Below, piece by piece: positions 10,601 through 25,500 of a stretch of 64,000 nt of DNA. The notes beneath the pieces are model-generated. The model searched no databases and was not told the origin of the DNA. It worked only from the letters and a program-made list of their open reading frames with translations. The first letter of the stretch is position 1. Each line of letters begins with the position of its first letter. The translations under genes and the position numbers were made by a program. The stretch is from Anisus vortex (taxonomy: Eukaryota; Mollusca; Gastropoda; Planorbidae), in the NCBI GenBank assembly GCA_949126835.1, contig OX421498.1:34665299-34729298 (forward strand), read 5' to 3'.

Positions 10601-13070
10601 ACTGTTACGTCAAGCATGAGAGCAAGTTCCACCCTCTGCACAATCACTGTTACGTCAAGCATGAGAGCAAGTTCCACCCTCTGCACAATCATTGTTACGT
10701 CCAGCATGAGAGCAAGTTCCACCCTCTGCACAATCACTGTTACGTCAAGCATGAGAGCAAGTTCCACCCTCTGCACAATCATTGTTACGTCAAGCATGAG
10801 AGCAAGTTCCACCCTCTGCACAATCACTGTTACGTCAAGCATGAGAGCAAGTTCCACCCTCTGCACAATCACTGTTACGTCAAGCATGAGAGCAAGTTCC
10901 ACCCTCTGCACAATCACTGTTACGTAGAGCATGAGAGCAAGTTCCACCCTCTGCACAATCACTGTTACGTAGAGCATGAGAGCAAGTTCCACCCTCTGCA
11001 CAATCACTGTTACGTAGAGCATGAGAGCAAGTTCCACCCTCTGCACAATCACTGTTACATAGAGCATGAGAGCAAGTTCCACCCTCTGCACAATCACTGT
11101 TACGTAGAGAATGAGAGCAAGTTCCACCCTCTGCACAATCACTGTTACGTCGAGCATGAGAGCAAGTTCCACCCTCTGCACAATCACTGTTACGTCGAGC
11201 ATGAGAGCAAGTTCCACCCTCTGCACAATCACTGTTACGTCAAGCATGAGAGCAAGTTCCACCCTCTGCACAATCACTGTTACGTCAAGCATGAGAGCAA
11301 GTTCCACCCTCTGCACAATCACTGTTACGTCAAGCATGAGAGCAAGTTCCACCCTCTGCACAATCACTGTTACGTCAAGCATGAGAGCAAGTTCCACCCT
11401 CTGCACAATCACTGTTACGTCAAGCATGAGAGCAAGTTCCACCCTCTGCACAATCACTGTTACGTCAAGCATGAGAGCAAGTTCCACCCTCTGCACAATC
11501 ACTGTTACGTCAAGCATGAGAGCAAGTTCCACCCTCTGCACAATCACTGTTACGTCAAGCATGAGAGCAAGTTCCACCCTCTGCACAATCACTGTTACGT
11601 CAAGCATGAGAGCAAGTTCCACCCTCTGCACAATCACTGTTACGTCAAGCATGAGAGCAAGTTCCACCCTCTGCACAATCACTGTTACGTCAAGCATGAG
11701 AGCAAGTTCCAGCCTCTGCACAATCACTGTTACGTCAAGCATGAGAGCAAGTTCCACCCTCTGCACAATCACTGTTTTGTCAAGCATGAGAGCAAGTTCC
11801 ACCCTCTGCACAATCACTGTTACGTCAAGCATGAGAGCAAGTTCCACCCTCTGCACAATCACTGTTACGTCAAGCATGAGAGCAAGTTCCACCCTCTGCA
11901 CAATCACTGTTACGTCAAGCATGAGAGCAAGTTCCACCCTCTGCACAATCACTGTTACGTCAAGCATGAGAGCAAGTTCCACCCGCTGCACAATCACTGT
12001 TACGTCAAGCATGAGAGCAAGTTCCACCCTCTGCACAATCACTGTTACGTAGAGCATGAGAGCAAGTTCCACCCTCTGCACAATCACTGTTACGTAGAGC
12101 ATGAGAGCAAGTTCCACCCTCTGCACAATCACTGTTATGTAGAGCATGAGAGCAAGTTCCACCCTCTGCACAATCACTGTTACGTAGAGCATGAGAGCAA
12201 GTTCCACCCTCTGCACAATCACTGTTACGTCAAGCATGAGAGCAAGTTCCACCCTCTGCACAATCACTGTTACGTCAAGCATGAGAGCAAGTTCCACCCT
12301 CTGCACAATCACTGTTACGTCAAGCATGAGAGCAAGTTCCACCCTCTGCACAATCACTGTTACGTCAAGCATGAGAGCAAGTTCCACCCTCTGCACAATC
12401 ACTGTTACGTCAAGCATGAGAGCAAGTTCCACCCTCTGCACAATCACTGTTACGTCAAGCATGAGAGCAAGTTCCACCCTCTGCACAATCACTGTTACGT
12501 CAAGCATGAGAGCAATTTCTACCCTCTGCACAATCACTGTTACGTCAAGCATGAGAGCAAGTTCCACCCTCTGCACAATCACTGTTACGTCAAGCATGAG
12601 AGCAAGTTCCACCCTCTGCACAATCACTGTTACGTAGAGCATGAGAGCAAGTTCCACCCTCTGCACAATCACTGTTACGTAGAGCATGAGAGCAAGTTCC
12701 ACCCTCTGCACAATCACTGTTACGTAGAGCATGAGAGCAAGTTCCACCCTCTGCACAATCACTGTTACGTAGAGAATGAGAGCAAGTTCCACCCTCTGCA
12801 CAATCACTGTTACGTCGAGCATGAGAGCAAGTTCCACCCTCTGCACAATCACTGTTACGTCGAGCATGAGAGCAAGTTCCACCCTCTGCACAATCACTGT
12901 TACGTCAAGCATGAGAGCAAGTTCCACCCTCTGCACAATCACTGTTACGTCAAGCATGAGAGCAAGTTCCACCCTCTGCACAATCACTGTTACGTCAAGC
13001 ATGAGAGCAAGTTCCACCCTCTGCACAATCACTGTTACGTCAAGCATGAGAGCAAGTTCCACCCTCTGCA

Positions 13071-16000
13071 CAATAACTGTTACGTCAAGCATGAGAGCAA
13101 GTTCCACCCTCTGAACAATCACTGTTACGTCAAGCATGAGAGCAAGTTCCACCCTCTGCACAATCACTGTTACGTCAAGCATGAGAGCAAGTTCCACCCT
13201 CTGCACAATCACTGTTACGTCAAGCATGAGAGCAAGTTCCACCCTCTGCACAATCACTGTTACGTCAAGCATGAGAGCAAGTTCCACCCTCTGCACAATC
13301 ACTGTTACGTCAAGCATGAGAGCAAGTTCCACCCTCTGCACAATCACTGTTACGTCAAGCATGAGAGCAAGTTTTACCCTCTGCACAATCACTGTTACGT
13401 CAAGCATGAGAGCAAGTTCCACCCTCTGCACAATCACTGTTACATCAAGCATGAGAGCAAGTTCCACCCTCTGCACAATCACTGTTACGTCAAGCATGAG
13501 AGCAAGTTCCACCCTCTGCACAATCACTGTTACGTCAAGCATGAGAGCAAGTTCCACCCTCTGCACAATCACTGTTACGTCAAGCATGAGAGCAAGTTCC
13601 ACCCTCTGCACAATCACTGTTACGTCAAGCATGAGAGCAAGTTCCACCCTCTGCACAATCACTGTTACGTCAAGCATGAGATCAAGTTCCACCCTCTGCA
13701 CAATCACTGTTACGTCAAGCATGAGAGCAAGTTCCACCCTCTGCACAATCACTGTTACGTCAAGCATGAGAGCAAGTTCCACCCTCTGCACAATCACTGT
13801 TACGTAGAGCATGAGAGCAAGTTCCACCCTCTGCACAATCACTGTTACGTAGAGCATGAGAGCAAGTTCCACCCTCTGCACAATCACTGTTACGTAGAGC
13901 ATGAGAGCAAGTTCCACCCTCTGCACAATCACTGTTACGTTGAGCATGAGAGCAAGTTCCAGCCTCTGCACAATCACTGTTACGTAGAGCATGAGAGCAA
14001 GTTCCACCCTCTGCACAATCACTGTTACGTCAAGCATGAGAGCAAGTTCCACCCTCTGCACAATCACTGTTACGTCAAGCATGAGAGCAAGTTCCACCCT
14101 CTGCACAATCACTGTTACGTCAAGCATGAGAGCAAGTTCCACCCTCTGCACAATCACTGTTACGTCAAGCATGAGAGCAAGTTCCACCCTCTGCACAATC
14201 ACTGTTACGTCAAGCATGAGAGCAAGTTCCACCCTCTGCACAATCACTGTTACGTCAAGCATGAGAGCAAGTTCTACCCTCTGCACAATCACTGTTACGT
14301 CAAGCATGAGAGCAAGTTCCACCCTCTGCACAATCACTGTTACGTCAAGCATGAGAGCAAGTTCCACCCTCTGCACAATCACTGTTACGTCAAGCATGAG
14401 AGCAAGTTCCACCCTCTGCACAATCACTGTTACGTCAAGCATGAGAGCAAGTTCCACCCTCTGCACAATCACTGTTACGTAGAGCATGAGAGCAAGTTCC
14501 ACCCTCTGCACAATCACTGTTACGTAGAGCATGAGAGCAAGTTCCACCCTCTGCACAATCACTGTTACGTAGAGCATGAGAGCAAGTTCCACCCTCTGCA
14601 CAATCACTGTTACGTAGAGCATGAGAGCAAGTTCCACCCTCTGCACAATCACTGTTACGTAGAGCATGAGAGCAAGTTCCACCCTCTGCACAATCACTGT
14701 TACGTCAAGCATGAGAGCAAGTTCCACCCTCTGCACAATCACTGTTACGTCAAGCATGAGAGCAAGTTCCACCCTCTGCACAATCACTGTTACGTCAAGC
14801 ATGAGAGCAAGTTCCACCCTCTGCACAATCACTGTTACGTCAAGCATGAGAGCAAGTTCCACCCTCTGCACAATCACTGTTACGTCAAGCATGAGAGTAA
14901 GTTCCACCCTCTGCACAATCACTGTTACGTCAAGCATGAGAGCAAGTTCCACCCTCTGCACAATCACTGTTACGTCAAGCATGAGAGCAAGTTCCACCCT
15001 CTGCACAATCACTGTTACGTCAAGCATGAGAGCAAGTTCCACCCTCTGCACAATCACTGTTACGTAGAGCATGAGAGCAAGTTACACCCTCTGCACAATC
15101 ACTGTTACGTAGAGCATGAGAGCAAGTTCCACCCTCTGCACAATCACTGTTACGTAGAGCATGAGAGCAAGTTCCACCCTCTGCACAATCACTGTTACGT
15201 AGAGCATGAGAGCAAGTTCCACCCTCTGCACAATCACTGCTACGTCAAGCATGAGAGCAAGTTCCACCCTCTGCACAATCACTGTTACGTCAAGCATGAG
15301 AGCAAGTTCCACCCTCTGCACAATCACTGTTACGTCAAGCATGAGAGCAAGTTCCACCCTCTGCACAATCGCTGTTACGTCAAGCATGAGAGCAAGTTCC
15401 ACCCTCTGCACAATCACTGTTACGTCAAGCATGAGAGCAAGTTCCACCCTCTGCACAATCACTGTTACGTAGAGCATGAGAGCAAGTTCCACCCTCTGCA
15501 CAATCACTGTTACGTAGAGCATGAGAGCAAGTTCCACCCTCTGCACAATCACTGTTACGTAGAGCATGAGAGCAAGTTCCACCCTCTGCACAATAACTGT
15601 TACGTAGAGCATGAGAGCAAGTTCCACCCTCTGCACAATCACTGTTACGTCAAGCATGAGAGCAAGTTCCACCCTCTGCACAATAACTGTTACGTCAAGC
15701 ATGAGAGCAAGTTCCACCCTCTGCACAATCACTGTTACGTCAAGCATGAGAGCAAGTTCAATCCTCTGCACAATCACTGTTACCTCAAGCATGAGAGCAA
15801 CGTCCACCCTCTGCACAATCACTGTTACGTCAAGCATGAGAGCAAGTTCCACCCTCTGCACAATCACTGTTACGTCAAGCATGAGAGCAAGTTCCACCCT
15901 CTGCACAATCACTGTTACGTCAAGCATGAGAGCAAGTTCCACCCTCTGCACAATCACAGTTACGTCAAGCATGAGAGCAAGTTCCACCCTCTGCACAATC

Positions 16001-19000
16001 ACTGTTACGTCAAGCATGAGAGCAAGTTCCACCCTCTGCACAATCACTGTTTCGTCAAGCATGAGAGCAAGTTCCACCCTCTGCACAATCACTGTTACGT
16101 AATGCATGAGAGCAAGTTCCACCCTCTGCACAATCACTGTTACGTCAAGCATGAGAGCAAGTTCCACCCTCTGCACAATCACTGTTACGTCAAGCATGAG
16201 AGCAAGTTCCACCCTCTGCACAATCACTGTTACGTCAAGCATGAGATCAAGTTCCACCCTCTGCACAATCACTGTTACGTCAAGCATGAGAGCAAGTTCC
16301 ACCCTCTGCACAATCACTGTTACGTCGAGCATGAGAGCAAGTTCCACCCTCTGCACAATCACTGTTACGTAGAGCATGAGAGCAAGTTCCACCCTCTGCA
16401 CAATCACTGTTACGTCAAGCATGAGAGCAAGTTCCACCCTCTGCACAATCACTGTTACGTCAAACATGAGAGCAAGTTCCACCCTCTGCACAATCACTGT
16501 TACGTCAAGCATGAGAGCAAGTTCCACCCTCTGCACAATAACTGTTACGTCAAGCATGAGAGCAAGTTCCACCCTCTGAACAATCACTGTTACGTCAAGC
16601 ATGAGAGCAAGTTCCACCCTCTGCACAATCACTGTTACGTCAAGCATGAGAGCAAGTTCCACCCTCTGCACAATCACTGTTACGTCAAGCATGAGAGCAA
16701 GTTCCACCCTCTGCACAATCACTGTTACGTCAAGCATGAGAGCAAGTTCCACCCTCTGCACAATCACTGTTACGTCAAGCATGAGAGCAAGTTCCACCCT
16801 CTGCACAATCACTGTTACGTCAAGCATGAGAGCAAGTTTTACCCTCTGCACAATCACTGTTACGTCAAGCATGAGAGCAAGTTCCACCCTCTGCACAATC
16901 ACTGTTACATCAAGCATGAGAGCAAGTTCCACCCTCTGCACAATCACTGTTACGTCAAGCATGAGAGCAAGTTCCACCCTCTGCACAATCACTGTTACGT
17001 CAAGCATGAGAGCAAGTTCCACCCTCTGCACAATCACTGTTACGTCAAGCATGAGAGCAAGTTCCACCCTCTGCACAATCACTGTTACGTCAAGCATGAG
17101 AGCAAGTTCCACCCTCTGCACAATCACTGTTACGTCAAGCATGAGATCAAGTTCCACCCTCTGCACAATCACTGTTACGTCAAGCATGAGAGCAAGTTCC
17201 ACCCTCTGCACAATCACTGTTACGTCAAGCATGAGAGCAAGTTCCACCCTCTGCACAATCACTGTTACGTAGAGCATGAGAGCAAGTTCCACCCTCTGCA
17301 CAATCACTGTTACGTAGAGCATGAGAGCAAGTTCCACCCTCTGCACAATCACTGTTACGTAGAGCATGAGAGCAAGTTCCACCCTCTGCACAATCACTGT
17401 TACGTTGAGCATGAGAGCAAGTTCCAGCCTCTGCACAATCACTGTTACGTAGAGCATGAGAGCAAGTTCCACCCTCTGCACAATCACTGTTACGTCAAGC
17501 ATGAGAGCAAGTTCCACCCTCTGCACAATCACTGTTACGTCAAGCATGAGAGCAAGTTCCACCCTCTGCACAATCACTGTTACGTCAAGCATGAGAGCAA
17601 GTTCCACCCTCTGCACAATCACTGTTACGTCAAGCATGAGAGCAAGTTCCACCCTCTGCACAATCACTGTTACGTCAAGCATGAGAGCAAGTTCCACCCT
17701 CTGCACAATCACTGTTACGTCAAGCATGAGAGCAAGTTCTACCCTCTGCACAATCACTGTTACGTCAAGCATGAGAGCAAGTTCCACCCTCTGCACAATC
17801 ACTGTTACGTCAAGCATGAGAGCAAGTTCCACCCTCTGCACAATCACTGTTACGTCAAGCATGAGAGCAAGTTCCACCCTCTGCACAATCACTGTTACGT
17901 CAAGCATGAGAGCAAGTTCCACCCTCTGCACAATCACTGTTACGTAGAGCATGAGAGCAAGTTCCACCCTCTGCACAATCACTGTTACGTAGAGCATGAG
18001 AGCAAGTTCCACCCTCTGCACAATCACTGTTACGTAGAGCATGAGAGCAAGTTCCACCCTCTGCACAATCACTGTTACGTAGAGCATGAGAGCAAGTTCC
18101 ACCCTCTGCACAATCACTGTTACGTAGAGCATGAGAGCAAGTTCCACCCTCTGCACAATCACTGTTACGTCAAGCATGAGAGCAAGTTCCACCCTCTGCA
18201 CAATCACTGTTACGTCAAGCATGAGAGCAAGTTCCACCCTCTGCACAATCACTGTTACGTCAAGCATGAGAGCAAGTTCCACCCTCTGCACAATCACTGT
18301 TACGTCAAGCATGAGAGCAAGTTCCACCCTCTGCACAATCACTGTTACGTCAAGCATGAGAGTAAGTTCCACCCTCTGCACAATCACTGTTACGTCAAGC
18401 ATGAGAGCAAGTTCCACCCTCTGCACAATCACTGTTACGTCAAGCATGAGAGCAAGTTCCACCCTCTGCACAATCACTGTTACGTCAAGCATGAGAGCAA
18501 GTTCCACCCTCTGCACAATCACTGTTACGTAGAGCATGAGAGCAAGTTACACCCTCTGCACAATCACTGTTACGTAGAGCATGAGAGCAAGTTCCACCCT
18601 CTGCACAATCACTGTTACGTAGAGCATGAGAGCAAGTTCCACCCTCTGCACAATCACTGTTACGTAGAGCATGAGAGCAAGTTCCACCCTCTGCACAATC
18701 ACTGCTACGTCAAGCATGAGAGCAAGTTCCACCCTCTGCACAATCACTGTTACGTCAAGCATGAGAGCAAGTTCCACCCTCTGCACAATCACTGTTACGT
18801 CAAGCATGAGAGCAAGTTCCACCCTCTGCACAATCGCTGTTACGTCAAGCATGAGAGCAAGTTCCACCCTCTGCACAATCACTGTTACGTCAAGCATGAG
18901 AGCAAGTTCCACCCTCTGCACAATCACTGTTACGTAGAGCATGAGAGCAAGTTCCACCCTCTGCACAATCACTGTTACGTAGAGCATGAGAGCAAGTTCC

Positions 19001-19575
19001 ACCCTCTGCACAATCACTGTTACGTAGAGCATGAGAGCAAGTTCCACCCTCTGCACAATAACTGTTACGTAGAGCATGAGAGCAAGTTCCACCCTCTGCA
19101 CAATCACTGTTACGTCAAGCATGAGAGCAAGTTCCACCCTCTGCACAATAACTGTTACGTCAAGCATGAGAGCAAGTTCCACCCTCTGCACAATCACTGT
19201 TACGTCAAGCATGAGAGCAAGTTCAATCCTCTGCACAATCACTGTTACCTCAAGCATGAGAGCAACGTCCACCCTCTGCACAATCACTGTTACGTCAAGC
19301 ATGAGAGCAAGTTCCACCCTCTGCACAATCACTGTTACGTCAAGCATGAGAGCAAGTTCCACCCTCTGCACAATCACTGTTACGTCAAGCATGAGAGCAA
19401 GTTCCACCCTCTGCACAATCACAGTTACGTCAAGCATGAGAGCAAGTTCCACCCTCTGCACAATCACTGTTACGTCAAGCATGAGAGCAAGTTCCACCCT
19501 CTGCACAATCACTGTTTCGTCAAGCATGAGAGCAAGTTCCACCCTCTGCACAATCACTGTTACGTAATGCATGAG
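13071..19575. repeat. 3,465-bp tandem duplication (77 units) inside the satellite
   Basis: A series of rare variants recurs with an exact offset of 3,465 bp (77 x 45). Examples are CAATAAC at 13071 and 16536, the TTCAATCC/TACCTC/AACGTCC trio at about 15755-15805 and 19220-19270, and GTAATGC at 16099-16105 and 19564-19570. Past that point shared variants (such as CAAACATGAG at about 16460 and 19880) are offset by 3,420 bp, so one unit was gained or lost at the edge. Confidence 0.85.
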
Positions 19576-22500
19576 AGCAAGTTCCACCCTCTGCACAATC
19601 ACTGTTACGTCAAGCATGAGAGCAAATTCCATCCTCTGCACAATCACTGTTACGTCAAGCATGAGAGCAAGTTCCACCCTCTACACAATCACTGTTACGT
19701 CAAGCATGAGAGCAAGTTCCACCCTCTGCACAATCACTGTTACGTCGAGCATGAGAGCAAGTTCCACCCTCTGCACAATCACTGTTACGTAGAGCATGAG
19801 AGCAAGTTCCACCCTCTGCACAATCACTGTTACGTCAAGCATGAGAGCAAGTTCCACCCTCTGCACAATCACTGTTACGTCAAACATGAGAGCAAGTTCC
19901 ACCCTCTGCACAATCACTGTTACGTCAAGCATGAGAGCAAGTTCCACCCTCTGCACAATCACTGTTACGTAGAGCATGAGAGCAATTTCCACCCTCTGCA
20001 CAATCACTGTTACGTCAAGCATGAGAGCAAGTTCCACCCTCTGCACAATCACTGTTACGTCAAGCATGAGAGCAAGTTCCACCCTCTGCACAATCATTGT
20101 TACGTAAAGCATGAGAGCAAGTTCCACCCTCTGCACAATCACTGTTACGTCAAGCATGAGAGCAAGTTCCACCCTCTGCACAATCACTGTTACGTCAAGC
20201 ATGAGAGCAAGTTCCAGCCTCTGCACAATCACTGTTACGTCAAGCATGAGAGCAAGTTCCACCCTCTGCACAATCACTGTTACGTCAAGCATGAGAGCAA
20301 GTTCCACCCTCTGCACAATCACTGTTACGTCAAGCATGAGAGCAAGTTCCACCCTCTGCACAATCACTGTTACGTCAAGCATGAGAGCAAGTTCCACCCT
20401 CTGCACAATCACTGTTACGTCAAGCATGAGAGCAAGTTCCACCCTCTGCACAATCACTGTTACGTCAAGCATGAGAGCAAGTTCCACCCTCTGCACAATC
20501 ACTGTTACGTCAAGCATGAGAGCAAGTTCCACCCTCTGCACAATCACTGTTTCGTCAAGCATGAGAGCAAGTTCCACCCTCTGCACAATCACTGTTACGT
20601 CAAGCATGAGAGCAAGTTCCACCCTCTGCACAATCACTGTTACGTAGAGCATGAGAGCAAGTTCCACCCTCTGCACAATCACTGTTACGTCAAGCATGAG
20701 AGCAAGTTCCACCCTCTGCACAATCACTGTTACGTAGAGCATGAGAGCAAGTTCCACCCTCTGCACAATCACTGTTACGTCAAGCATGAGAGCAAGTTCC
20801 ACCCTCTGCACAATCACTGTTACGTAGAGCATGAGAGCAAGTTCCACCCTCTGCACAATCACTGTTACGTAGATTATGAGAGCAAAATCCACCCTCTGCA
20901 CAATCACTGTTACGTCAAGCATGAGAGCAAGTTCCACCCTCTGCACAATCACTGTTACGTCAAGCATGAGAGCAAGTTCTACCCTCTGCACAATCACTGT
21001 TACGTCAAGCATGAGAGCAAGTTCCACCCTCTGCACAATCACTGTTACGTCAAGCATGAGAGCAAGTTCCACCCTCTGCACAATCACTGTTACGTCAAGC
21101 ATGAGAGCAAGTTCCACCCTCTGCACAATCACTGTTACGTAGAGCATGAGAGCAAGTTCCACCCTCTGCACAATCACTGTTACGTAGAGCATGAGAGCAA
21201 GTTCCACCCTCTGCACAATCACTATTACGTAGAGCATGAGAGCAAGTTCCACCCTCTGCACAATCACTGTTACGTCAAGCATGAGAGCAAGTTCCACCCT
21301 CTGCACAATCACTGTTACGTCAAGCATGAGAGCAAGTTCCACCCTCTGCACAATCACTGTTACGTCAAGCATGAGAGCAAGTTCCACCCTCTGCACAATC
21401 ACTGTTACCTCAAGCATGAGAGCAAGTTCCACCCTCTGCACAATCACTGTTACGTCAAGCATGAGAGCAAGTTCCACCCTCTGCACAATCACTGTTACGT
21501 CAAGCATGAGAGCAAGTTCCACCCTCTGCACAATCACTGTTACGTCAAGCATGAGAGCAAGTTCCAGCCTCTGCACAAACACTGTTACGTCAAGCATGAG
21601 AGCAAGTTCCACCCTCTGCACAATCACTCTTACGTCAAGCATGAGAGCAAGTTCCACCCTCTGCACAATCACTGTTACGTCAAGCATGAGAGCAAGTTCC
21701 ACCCTCTGCACAATCACTGTTACGTCAAGCATGAGAGCAAGTTCCACCCTCTGCACAATCACTGTTACGTCAAGCATGAGAGCAAGTTCCACCCTCAGCA
21801 CAATCACTGTTACGTCAAGCATGAGAGCAAGTTCCACCCTCTGCACAATCACTGTTACGTCAAGCATGAGAGCAAGTTCCACCCTCTGCACAATCACTGT
21901 TACGTCAAGCATGAGAGCAAGTTCCACCCTCTGCACAATCACTGTTACGTCAAGCATGAGAGCAAGTTCCACCCTCTGCACAATCACTGTTACGTAAAGC
22001 ATGAGAGCAAGCTCCACCCTCTGCACAATCACTGTTACGTCAAGCATGAGAGCAAGCTCCACCCTCTGCACAATCACTGTTACCTCAAGCATGAGAGCAA
22101 GTTCCACCCTCTGCACAATCACTGTTACGTCAAGCATGAGAGCAAGTTCCACCCTCTGCACAATCACTGTTACGTAGAGCATGAGAGCAAGTTCCACCCT
22201 CTGCACAATCACTGTTACGTCAAGCATGAGAGCAAGTTCCACCCTCTGCACAATCACTGTTACGTAGAGCATGAGAGCAAGTTCCACCCTCTGCACAATC
22301 ACTGTTACGTCAAGCATGAGAGCAAGTTCCACCCTCTGCACAATCACTGTTACGTCAAGCATGATAGCAAGTTCCACCCTCTGCACAATCACTGTTACGT
22401 CGAGCATGAGAGCAAGTTCCACCCTCTGCACAATCACTGTTACGTCAAGCATGAGAGCAAGCTCCACCCTCTGCACAATCACTGTTACGTCAAGCATGAG

Positions 22501-25500
22501 AGCAAGCTCCACCCTCTGCACAATCACTGTTACGTCAAGCATGAGAGCAAGTTCCACCCTCTGCACAATCACTGTTACGTCAAGCATGAGAGCAAGTTCC
22601 ACCCTCTGCACAATCACTGTTACGTCAAGCATGAGAGCAAGTTCCACCCTCTGCACAATCACTGTTACGTCAAGCATGAGAGCAAGTTCCACCCTCTGCA
22701 CAATCACTGTTACGTAGAGCATGAGAGCAAGTTCCGCCCTCTGCACAATCACTGTTACGTAGAGCATGAGAGCAAGTTCCATCCTCTGCACAATCACTGT
22801 TACGTAGAGCATGAGAGCAAGTTCCACCCTCTGCACAATCACTGTTACGTAGAGCATGAGAGCAAGTTCCACCCTCTGCACAATCACTGTTACGTAGAGC
22901 ATGAGAGCAAGTTCCACCCTCTGCACAATCACTGTTACGTAGAGCATGAGAGCAAGTTCCACCCTCTGCACAATCACTGTTACGTAGAGCAAGAGAGCAA
23001 GTTCCACCCTCTGCACAATCACTGTTACGTCGAGCATGAGAGCAAGTTCCACCCTCTGCACAATCACTGTTACGTCAAGCATGAGAGCAAGTTCCACCCT
23101 CTGCACAATCACTGTTACGTCAAGCATGAGAGCAAGTTCCACCCTCTGCACAATCACTGTTACGTCAAGCATGAGAGCAAGTTCCACCCTCTGCACAATC
23201 ACTGTTACGTCAAGCATGAGAGCAAGTTCCACCCTCTGCACAATCACTGTTACGTCAAGCATGAGAGCAAGTTCCACCCTCTGCACAATCACTGTTACGT
23301 CAAGCATGAGAGCAAGTTCCAGCCTCTGCACAATCACTGTTAGGTCGAGCATGAGAGCAAGTTCCACCCTCTGCACAATCACTGTTACGTCGAGCATGAG
23401 AGCAAGTTCCACCCTCTGCACAATCACTGTTACGTAGAGCATGAGAGCAAGTTCCACCCTCTGCACAATCACTGTTACGTAGAGCATGAGAGCAAGTTCC
23501 ACCCTCTGCACAATCACTGTTACGTAGAGCATGAGAGCAAGTTCCACCCTCTGCACAATCACTGTTACGTCGAGCATGAGAGCAAGTTCCACCCTCTGCA
23601 CAATCACTGTTACGTCGAGCATGAGAGCAAGTTCCACCCTCTGCACAATCACTGTTACGTCAAGCATGAGAGCAAGTTCCACCCTCTGCACAATCACTGT
23701 TACGTCAAGCATGAGACCAAGTTCCACCCTCTGCACAATCACTGTTACGTCAAGCATGAGAGCAAGTTCCACCCTCTGCACAATCACTGTTACGTCAAGC
23801 ATGAGAGCAAGTTCCACCCTCTGCACAATCACTGTTACGTCAAGCATGAGAGCAAGTTCCACCCTCTGCACAATCACTGTTACGTCAAGCATGAGAGCAA
23901 GTTCCACCCTCTGCACAATCACTGTTACGTCAAGCATGAGAGCAAGTTCCACCCTCTGCACAATCACTGTTACGTCAAGCATGAGAGCAAGTTCCACCCT
24001 CTGCACAATCACTGTTACGTCAAGCATGAGAGCAAGTTCCACCCTCTGCACAATCACTGTTACGTCAAGCATGAGAGCAAGTTCCACCCTCTGCACAATC
24101 ATTGTTACGTCCAGCATGAGAGCAAGTTCCACCCTCTGCACAATCACTGTTACGTCAAGCATGAGAGCAAGTTCCACCCTCTGCACAATCACTGTTACGT
24201 CAAGCATGAGAGCAAGTTCCACCCTCTGCACAATCACTGTTACGTCAAGCATGAGAGCAAGTTCCACCCTCTGCACAATCACTGTTACGTCAAGCATGAG
24301 AGCAAGTTCCACCCTCTGCACAATCACTGTTACGTCGAGCATGAGAGCAAGTTCCACCCTCTGCACAATCACTGTTACGTAGAGCATGAGAGCAAGTTCC
24401 ACCCTCTGCACAATCACTGTTACGTAGAGCATGAGAGCAAGTTCCACCCTCTGCACAATCACTGTTACGTAGAGCATGAGAGCAAGTTCCACCCTCTGCA
24501 CAATCACTGTTACGTAGAGCATGAGAGCAAGTTCCACCCTCTGCACAATCACTGTTACGTAGAGCATGAGAGCAAGTTCCACCCTCTGCACAATCACTGT
24601 TACGTAGAGCATGAGAGCAAGTTCCACCCTCTGCACAATCACTGTTACGTCGAGCATGAGAGCAAGTTCCACCCTCTGCACAATCACTGTTACGTCGAGC
24701 ATGAGAGCAAGTTCCACCCTCTGCACAATCACTGTTACGTAGAGCATGAGAGCAAGTTCCACCCTCTGCACAATCACTGTTACGTAGAGCATGAGAGCAA
24801 GTTCCACCCTCTGCACAATCACTGTTACGTAGAGCATGAGAGCAAGTTCCACCCTCTGCACAATCACTGTTACGTCGAGCATGAGAGCAAGTTCCACCCT
24901 CTGCACAATCACTGTTACGTCGAGCATGAGAGCAAGTTCCACCCTCTGCACAATCACTGTTACGTCGAGCATGAGAGCAAGTTCCACCCTCTGCACAATC
25001 ACTGTTACGTCAAGCATGAGAGCAAGTTCCACCCTCTGCACAATCACTGTTACGTCAAGCATGAGAGCAAGTTCCACCCTCTGCACAATCACTGTTACGT
25101 CAAGCATGAGAGCAAGTTCCACCCTCTGCACAATCACTGTTACGTCAAGCATGAGAGCAAGTTCCACCCTCTGCACAATCACTGTTACGTCAAGCATGAG
25201 AGCAAGTTCCACCCTCTGCACAATCACTGTTACGTCAAGCATGAGAGCAAGTTCCACCCTCTGCACAATCACTGTTACGTCAAGCATGAGAGCAAGTTCC
25301 ACCCTCTGCACAATCACTGTTACGTCAAGCATGAGAGCAAGTTCCACCCTCTGCACAATCACTGTTACGTCAAGCATGAGAGCAAGTTCCACCCTCTGCA
25401 CAATCACTGTTACGTCAAGCATGAGAGCAAGTTCCACCCTCTGCACAATCACTGTTACGTCAAGCATGAGAGCAAGTTCCACCCTCTGCACAATCACTGT

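Noticed and set aside
7534..23343. A 5,269-residue plus-strand protein
   Set aside because: It consists of satellite units after a short unrelated start, overlaps an equally long minus frame, ends by a single point change (TAC to TAG), and its variants are mostly residue-changing. No promoter or exon context was found.
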